The notes under the pieces are model-generated. The model made no database searches. It had not been told where the DNA came from and worked only from the letters and a program-made list of their open reading frames with translations. A stretch of 64,000 bases of DNA. Origin: Calliphora vicina (taxonomy: Eukaryota; Arthropoda; Insecta; Diptera; Calliphoridae). Of this stretch, positions 45,401-54,400 are shown piece after piece (the stretch's first letter is position 1; the number at the start of each line of letters is the position of its first letter). Location: the NCBI RefSeq assembly GCF_958450345.1, contig NC_088780.1:21859167-21923166 (forward strand), written 5' to 3'. Made by a program: the position numbers and the translations under genes.

Positions 45401-48400
45401 ATCTCATGTTAATGCATTGATTCAGCAGGCGATTATAACGTTGACGATGGACATCTTCCGATTTAAATAAATTTAAATATATATTGACCTGTAAAAAATG
45501 CAAACAAAATGTTAAATAATTAAATCCATCATAAACATAAAAGAATAAAAAACTACATAGATGTTCAAACACAACACAACAAAAGAAATATAAAAAAACG
45601 TGTATAAACACATAAAATTAATCATTTTATAGATTTTTATTTTGTTTATTCGAAAGCGGCTACTTTAACAGATGATTGAAAACTGAAGTGTAATGACCTT
45701 GAAATTATTAAAAACGCATACAAGAAGTCTACTACAACAAATCAGTGGTGATACGCACAATTAACATAATAACAACAAACATGAATTGAAATTCAAATCT
45801 CAAACAAACTTAAAAATGCATAATGACATTAAAAAAAATACTAAAAACAAAATAAACAAATAAAGAGTAATAGAGCTGGAAGCATTTCATTGAGAAGAGA
45901 CTTTAGACTGCTTCAAACTCATTAAGATCATCATTATGTTTATTGATCAGATGTACTGTGTGTGTGTGAGTGTGAGTGTAAAGTTTTTAATTGGTTTATG
46001 GCAGCCAAATTGTTTCTTACAGTTCCAAGGCGTTGTAAACCAGAGGCCGGTGTTTTATTTCACTTCTTTAGAAAATATCATGTGTATTTATTTATTTATA
46101 TATTTTTTTAATGTTCAAATGTTGTTTTGTCTTTTCGTTGTAAGTTTACATTTACATTCCATTTATAAACCATATACCAGACTTGATATACCAACATAAT
46201 TAAATGTAAACAAAAAACAAAGATTAAACAAAAAAAATCAAGTTCAAATCATTATCAATGGGAATAAAAAAAATTATGAATTAATTATCGACTGATGATA
46301 TTTTGCAATAGGCCATTGAAACCGTGACTGTTTGATATTAGTGTTTAATGCATTTTAATGTATGCAAGGTAATGTTAACTAGAAAAATATTAAATTGTAT
46401 TTGTTCATCTCGTAATACAGCATGAAGAATCTTTAATTTTTGGGAATTTTATTGGATAATGTTTTAAATGGAAAAAGTAAATTTTGGGAATTTCTGTTAT
46501 GGGTTTTAGTTTTTTTTTGTTTTCACATGCTTTTAAATATGAAAACATCATAATGTGTTGAAATAATTTCAATATTTGCAATTTCAAGTAATTCGATATT
46601 GAAATTCTATTCAAATTATGTTAAGTCCACTAAATAATAAAAATAAGTAAAAGAAAATGTGCTAAGTCCTAAAAAAGGATTTAGAAGCGATTAACGCACT
46701 TATTCTAAACTCTGTTCATTTATCATTATAAATTATATCAAATAAGTAAAAAAAACTGCGGATTTCAAAAATATTTAAAGAAGAAAAGTGTTTGTCACCT
46801 GTAAAATTTGGGTTTATTACGTTTGTCCACTAAGCTATGATCCTGCTTCCTTATTAAGATTCAATAAAAAATAAAGCATTGTTCACTTAAAATCCGGTCG
46901 CACTTAAGTTTTAATATCTTCATAAAGAAAAATGCGATTTTATAATGTTCAACCATAAATTTAATATAATTTATTAACAGTTATGAATATGCAAAAAAAC
47001 TAGTTAAATATCTTTATTTTTATTAAACATTTTTGACTTGATGGTACCCATTAACTTTTGTACAACTTTTCGGTCCACGTGTGCTGCATGTTTATTCCAA
47101 GCAGATAAAATTTTTTTATTGTCGATAATAGCGCTTCCATTTTTCTTTAATATAGCTTTGACTGGCCGAAGTTGGGGACAATTGGGTGGGTTCATATGTT
47201 TTGGTATAACATCGACTTTGTTGCTTCTATACCAATCCATGGCAGCTTTGGAATAGTGACAGGAAGCCAAATCGTACCAAAACTTTACTGAAGAATGGTG
47301 TTGTCTAATAAAGGGTAGCAAACGTTTTTGAAGACATTCTTTGATGTAAATATCGGAAGTCATAGTTGTAGAGGTTACAAACGGAGCACTCTTATGACCG
47401 CAACTGCAAATAGCTTGCCACACCATTACCTTCTTACTTTCACATATGTACTTTTCATCATCCATGATAAGGCAGTTATTAAATTTTGTCAAAATTTTGT
47501 CTTGTTCGTAAAGTAAACGAGACCGTTTTACAGCTGTAATATTTTGCTTTTCTGTACGATTTGGATATTTAATGTTACGATATGACCGTAAGCCAGCATC
47601 CAGGCGTATTCTTCGTGCTGTACTAGGACTGGTCTATATTTTTTGGCGCGATCATTATCAGATAAACCAGGACTTTGTTTAATACAACGCACTATTATCG
47701 TTGTAAGGTCGTTGTAATCGTCTGTTACCTTTTTTGGTTAATTTTTTCTTACGATCTGTATTGCACCTGACCATGTTGGATTTTTTAAAAATTGTGCACA
47801 ATTTTTTATTCTAATTTGATTTTCCATTGCTCGCTACGTGTTTAAAAATTAATATACTAATTTGAAATCTTTACAGAATAACGGTTGGTTTGTTTAGAAA
47901 GTCATGGCAAAAGAAAACTAAAATGTTGCCACTATTTGTTTGTAAAAAGCTTCTACAGTGCAACCGGATTTTATGTGAACAATGCTTTATATCAATCCAA
48001 CTAAAACACTGTGTTGTCTATTTAATTAAAATCTTGCATACATTTTTGGACACCCTTTTCATGTTTCCCTTTATGGTTATGACTGTATATTTCTTTGTGA
48101 ATTTAAAGCTTAATCATGGAAAATCGTATCGTATCGTAATGCTGATAGATTTTTATATTGTCTAATCGAATATTTAATTACTACAAGTTTTGATAATGTT
48201 ATAAACTTTATTACAGATTTTAATATATTTATAGTTTATTATGATTTCAAATAAAACAAATCTGATTTTTATTTGCCTTTGGAAGTTGTTGCACTCTCTG
48301 AAGTATTTACATTTTTATTGGCATTTATGTGAATGTTAAACAAAAGAAAACAAACAATTGTCTTAAACGGATTAGCAGCAGCGGAGATACGAATAAAGTA

Positions 48401-51400
48401 TACAAAATTGAATGTAGCTAATTGCTTGGCGATTTCTGAAAATGTACTATAGTACCACAAAGTAGCCAAATAGAAACTGATTTAAATCAAATGAATTAAT
48501 GGTTAATCAAATTGGTGATAAAGTTTTGAAAACATTTTAAAGCTGTTAAAATAATCGCTAGATCTTGCATGAACCTGATGAAAATGGAATATTATGTTCG
48601 AAAATGTTTCTATTAAATAATTAAAACGTTTTATAGATATTTTCTTTTTCCCCCTGTATTTGCACTAGTACTTTTTTTCTCCCACTTAGTACTTGCTCTT
48701 ATTTGCGTCATTTTCTCTGCTTAAATAAATAAATATGTATATCGATCACTTACAGTTTCAAGTAGCACTCTTAACTCTTTTGTTTATTTCTACAACACAT
48801 AAAGTTCGTACACAGACACCACACGTGTTAGCGGGCAAATACTTAAATTTAAACTACTAACCTTTGTATTATTCACTAATATTCCTTTAAACAAATCATT
48901 TGCCTCATCTTCCGGTAATTGATTGATTTCCAATTGACACCACTGCACACAAATGCCATAATACAAATGTCGATGCTGGAAATGATGTTTATAGTACATG
49001 GAAATCTCTTCAATAGCCTGCCAAGCTTCATTGTTGTTGTCTCGTTGGGGTATAACATCGGCGCGTACAAAACAATACATTGAGAAGTCATTGAACTCTT
49101 GCAGGCAACGATCATAGTCATCCAAATTGTACAAGGAAGGCATTTTATAATATTGGGTCACTAAGATTAAAAAAATAAAAATAAAAACGAAAAATTATAA
49201 AATTTTAATGAAAAAAAGCCCATTAAGAAATAATAAAAAATATAAATGATTTAACTGGCAGTGAAGTTTATTTTATACCCTTAATTAACTAGAAATCCTT
49301 GTAAGTTAATGTACATTTTTCTGTTTGCGGTTTTTCTGTTTCTTATATGGTTCTTAAGCAGTTTTTTATTTGTTTGTTTTTTTATTATAATTTTTTCGAA
49401 AAGTGAAAGGGAACTTGTTTCGTTGTCTGATTCTTTTGATTGTTTGACTTCTAGAACTTCCTTTTTTAGGATGATTCCTAGAATTACATATAAGTAGCAG
49501 TACAAATGGAAACTTTTGTGTTTTGTTTTTTTTTTTGGCATGAGTAGAACTAGTTTTGTTTTGTATTTTGATACCTATTAACTTAAAGTAAAAGTAAGAA
49601 CGAAATTAGCTACAAGCTGTTGATAGTCTGTATTTTATCTTAAGCATCTTTACAGTTCAATAATTTTTAATAATTATATGTTTTAAGTGTTAAACGTTTT
49701 TATTTTAATCGAGAACTCAACATGATTTGTTTGATTTTTTTAATAAATAACAAGTAAATGTGTTATATTCGGTCGTGCCGAATATTGTATACCCTCCGCC
49801 TATAATACGGGCAGCGATTTTTGTACATTTTGTATAAAACCTGGTTCACCCGTTTTAAATTTAAATCTCCGCTAGGCCAACACCATATCGTGAATTTTTT
49901 CAATTGTTTCTGTTGTAGAGATCTTAACTGGGAGTCCAGAACGTTCCGCATCTTCCATGCTTGTACGTCCACAAAGAAATTCAGTAAACCACTTTTTTAC
50001 CATTGAAATTGATGGTGCAGAGTCCCCATAGTATTTATCAAGTTTAGCCTTGGTTTGAGTGATTTTTTTTTATGATTCTCCTCAATTCACGCGGTAGTCT
50101 GCTATCAATGGCTGTCAAACATAAACTAAAAACGCACGCGTGTTCCAATTAAATCCAATTACATTTTTTTGATTTCATTTTCAAAATTTTTTTAAACGAA
50201 ATTTTAAAAAAATAAATAAATAGTTGTCGACTTTAATAAACGCTATATGAAGATTACAAATGCAAATTTAAATAGTTGTACCTTTTAAAGTCGAGAAAAT
50301 CGGCCCACAAATGACTGATATATAAGAAAAACCGCGAATATCTAGATGTGTTCTACATTTTCCATTTACGACCCCACAAAGTAGATATTACGAATCGTTA
50401 TAAATAACGAAGTCGATATAGCCATATATCGGGAATTCTTCCAGCTCGGTTGCTATTTAAAATCGACAAAATCGGCCCACAAATGGCAGAGATATAAGGA
50501 AAAAACCGAGACAACCTCGATTTTTGCCCTATTTTTGGTCTATATCTGGATTAATAAGTTATTTACATATCGACGGCGTTTATCCAAAATAGTTTATCTG
50601 CAGATTTTGTAAAAAATAGTTTTTGATGCCAAACTATGGTATGAATTTCTGATCAAAATGTTGATTTGTCTGCGATTTATTCACATTTTTGTTTGGTTTA
50701 TCTACACAAATACTTTTTTTGAAGGCAAAATGGTTTATCTACAATGTATTTGAGAGATTTTTATAGCAGTCTTATATTAAAAATTTGTAAGAACGTAATT
50801 ATTTTAAAATGAATTCAACTTTTCTGATGAACATTAATACGATGATTTGAAATATGTTTTCAAAATGTTTCTATCTTCACTCAGTTTAATGGAAAATAAG
50901 TTCTATAATTGGGATGGGAGTTTATTACTTTAGCCAAACATATTAAGGGTACTCATTTAAACGCTTAAGTTTCCCATTTGTGCAAATGGGCAAATTTGCG
51001 CGACATGTTTCATGAACCCACCTTTTCAATTTTGTGCAAGTTTATACAGAAAATTTATATTTGTCAAATAAAAATACATAAATTCAACAAAAGCTTTAAT
51101 AATTTTTTTTCAAATTGTATAAATTTTAATTTTAAAATGTTGAATGAAAGTTAAATCTTTGGAACAAACGGTGGTATACATAGTTTGGAGGACTTTGTTT
51201 ATGTTCTAGCTGTTGGTTAATGTTTTCATACACCATGTCATTTAATACAATCATTCTGTTCCAAAGTTACACAATTTTCACATGCACAACATTTTTATAT
51301 TTTATTTGATTTTTATTTCTTATAAATAAAAGTAAACAAAAGCAGCTGATTCATCAAATGCACAATAAATTCAAGTTTGCGAGTCTAAATTGTCGCGCAA

Positions 51401-54400
51401 ACTTATCGGAGTTGTGCAAACGAATTTCCATACATTTTTTGACATTTCATTTGCGAGAGTGTAAAAATGCACAGATTGCACAGTTTGCGAGGCTTTTAAG
51501 CGTTTACATGAGGACCCTTATTATAAGTTAACATATTGTTCATATAGTATGTAAATACATATGGTAACATTTTTGCCCCCAACTTTCATTTGTGGCTATT
51601 TTAAATACAAATCGGTTGTGCTAAAAATCTTATCGCTTTTATTAATTAAAATGGAGATTTTAAAGAAAATGAAGAAGATTCATCGTCAAATGATTCTGAT
51701 CGAGTTCTCATTTTAGGTTTATTTTATTTCCTAATAATAGGAATTAGTTATTTACCGTAGATTCAGATGGGGAGCAATTAAAATCCAACGATATCATTCG
51801 CAAAAAAAAACTTATATTACCACATCAATGAAACGCAAAGATAACAAATTAAAGCGAATGAAAGGTGAGTCATATTTAGAAATATCACGAAACGATGGAA
51901 AACAATCTACTCCAAGAAAAAAAAAACGCATAAGCCAAAGTTGTACATCGAAAACATGTCTCAAAGTACAAAATAGATACATCCCAATAAGCATTTTTGC
52001 TGGAATTCAAGTGTAAAACAAGTTGAATTCCAGTCATACATTCAAACTTGATTTCAATAGCATTCTCCAGTGAAAAGGATACTTGAATTCAAGTCGAACA
52101 TTACAGTGTTAATACAGTTGAATTCCAGCCTTGAATTACAATGAAATGCAAATCGAAAAAAAACTTGAATTTAAGCTTTGAAATATAGTTTAATTCAACC
52201 CTTTAATTATAGTTCAATACAAGTCGAAAAATAGTAGAATTCAAGCATTTTTTAACAAATTTGATTTATGTAGATTATTTTTATTTTGCAAAACTATATT
52301 TACATTAAAGGTATTTATACTGAAATCTGAATATATTTTCATTTAAAAGTATGATTCTTGTAGGCAGCATTATTTATTTTTCACCATTATCGATATCTTC
52401 TAGGAAGCCAAATATATGTAGGTGCGTTTCATGTATGATGTAAAATTCTGTGGGAAGTCGGAAAAATTAAACAATATCATGTGGATATTTTTCATTTAAT
52501 AACATATTTTGATTTTACTTACTTATGTTTTGCTAACGGACTTGCTTATGTACTTTAATTTTGCTAATAACTCTGAAAATTGTCTTATTAGTTGTTCTGT
52601 TTTTACATATTTTATTATGTATTTGTTTGACAAGAAAAGAAAAATTTAAAAATATGTTTGAACATTTTATAACTTTAAAAATACTTGAAAAGGGGCTGAA
52701 ATTCAAGTTGAATTCCAATAAAATGTCAAATACTTGAATTTAACTTTTTTGGGTGCTTATTGGGATATTGTCAACATTTTGATAGGGTATATTTGAGAGG
52801 TTTTGGAATATGAGTTGGGAAGCGAATTTATTCAATAAATAATAATAAAAATCCTAACATTATCCATACTGATAATGATTTGGACCTAAAATAAAAATCT
52901 TCTACTATTTTTCTTAATCCTAAAATTATTTAAAAGTGAAAAACTTAAAATTCTACTTAAAATGTTTTCAAACAAAATAGTTTATCTACTCATTTTAATA
53001 TTTACATCGAAAATTTTCTAAGACAAAATGGTTTTTATAATTTATATTTTAGGGAATTAGTAGAAGCATATTAATCATATTGTAGAAATACTAACTAGTT
53101 AGGGAATTAAACAGTTTTTTACTTCTGCTGAACAATCAGGGTTTTGCAGATAAACCATTTTGGATAAATGCCGTCGATATACAATATGGATATCTAATGA
53201 TTAGGGGGCGGATTTTCATGCATTTATTATTGTAAAATATGCGCCTAAAATATGCTTCAAAAAAATCAAAATATGACCTAAAAACTTAAAATAAATGCGC
53301 TTATATTTTAGTACATAAACATAAAGTAATTAACTATGATTAGCGCAATGTCCATAAAATACACAACAGTGTTCCCAACAGTTAGGACTCTTTAAATTAT
53401 ACTAGGAATTAATATGGCTAAACTTCTAAAATTATAATTGTTCTTCTGAGAAAACGATAAATATATTAATCTTGGTATGAATGAATGTCAGAATATTGAT
53501 CGTGATGTAAAGTAGCATCCAATCTTAATTTTGATCTCAATTAAGCAAGTAGCAAATGTTTCCTAGACAGTAATTGTCACTAATGTCTGATCACTTGGCT
53601 GACTCCAATTCATATATTTTGAGTAATTTTGTATGTGCTATTACATTATACATCCCATGTTATCTAGCGTAAAAACAATTGTCACTTAAGTGTCTCTAAG
53701 TAATCTATAGTGTAGTCACTTTAAATTGTGTACTGCATTTGTCTCTAAGTTATCCAAAAGGGTCAATTAATCCCCAGCTTACGATATGCTAGTCACGTAG
53801 CTAGTTATGTAACCGGTTGTCACCTTAAATGATAGGAAAATCACTAGTTCAGGACAGTATCCTAGATCAGCTGGCAAATGATTGTAAGGATCGGTAACTG
53901 TGTATGTGGAGTTAAAAAATATTTCGATAACGAAATCTCTTATTAATCGGAATTGCAATGAAAACAATTATGAAAAAAAAATCTAAACTTTTTTGAAGCA
54001 AAATGTTTGAAATGATAATTGTCAACTGCTGATAGAGAAATGAAGAACTTAATGCCAGTTTCTCGATGTCGAAAGAAGTAAGTCTATAACATGCAATGCT
54101 ATTTCTATAACAAAGTCGACAAAAAACTTTTTGTCCAGACAATATATTGCCCATTGTCGACAAAAAATTATATTTTTATTAAAAACTTGGATAATATGCA
54201 TATACAGTGACGGACATTACAATAGAATCACTACCAATATTTCATTTAAAACCAGGAGCAATTATAAGGATTGGTGTGGGCCAGAAAATATAAAAAAGTG
54301 GCAAAATGTGTAGTGGACGGACGAAACTACCATTAATTTAATTGGTAATGATGATAAGACATGGGTTAGACGTCCAAAAAATGGCAAAAACCAAAAACGT

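Larger units (their letters stand above)
50571..53176. mobile_element. CGACGGC-TIR DNA element, 4-bp target duplication
   Basis: The ends CGACGGCGTTTATCCAAAAT and ATTTTGGATAAATGCCGTCG are inverted, and the match continues through (A/G)GTTTATCTGCA for over 30 bp. ATAT flanks both sides (50,567-50,570 and 53,177-53,180). The 2,606 bp include two nested MITEs; the remainder has no transposase. Subterminal motifs such as AAAATAGTTTATCTAC and AAAATGGTTTATCTAC recur inside. Confidence 0.88.
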
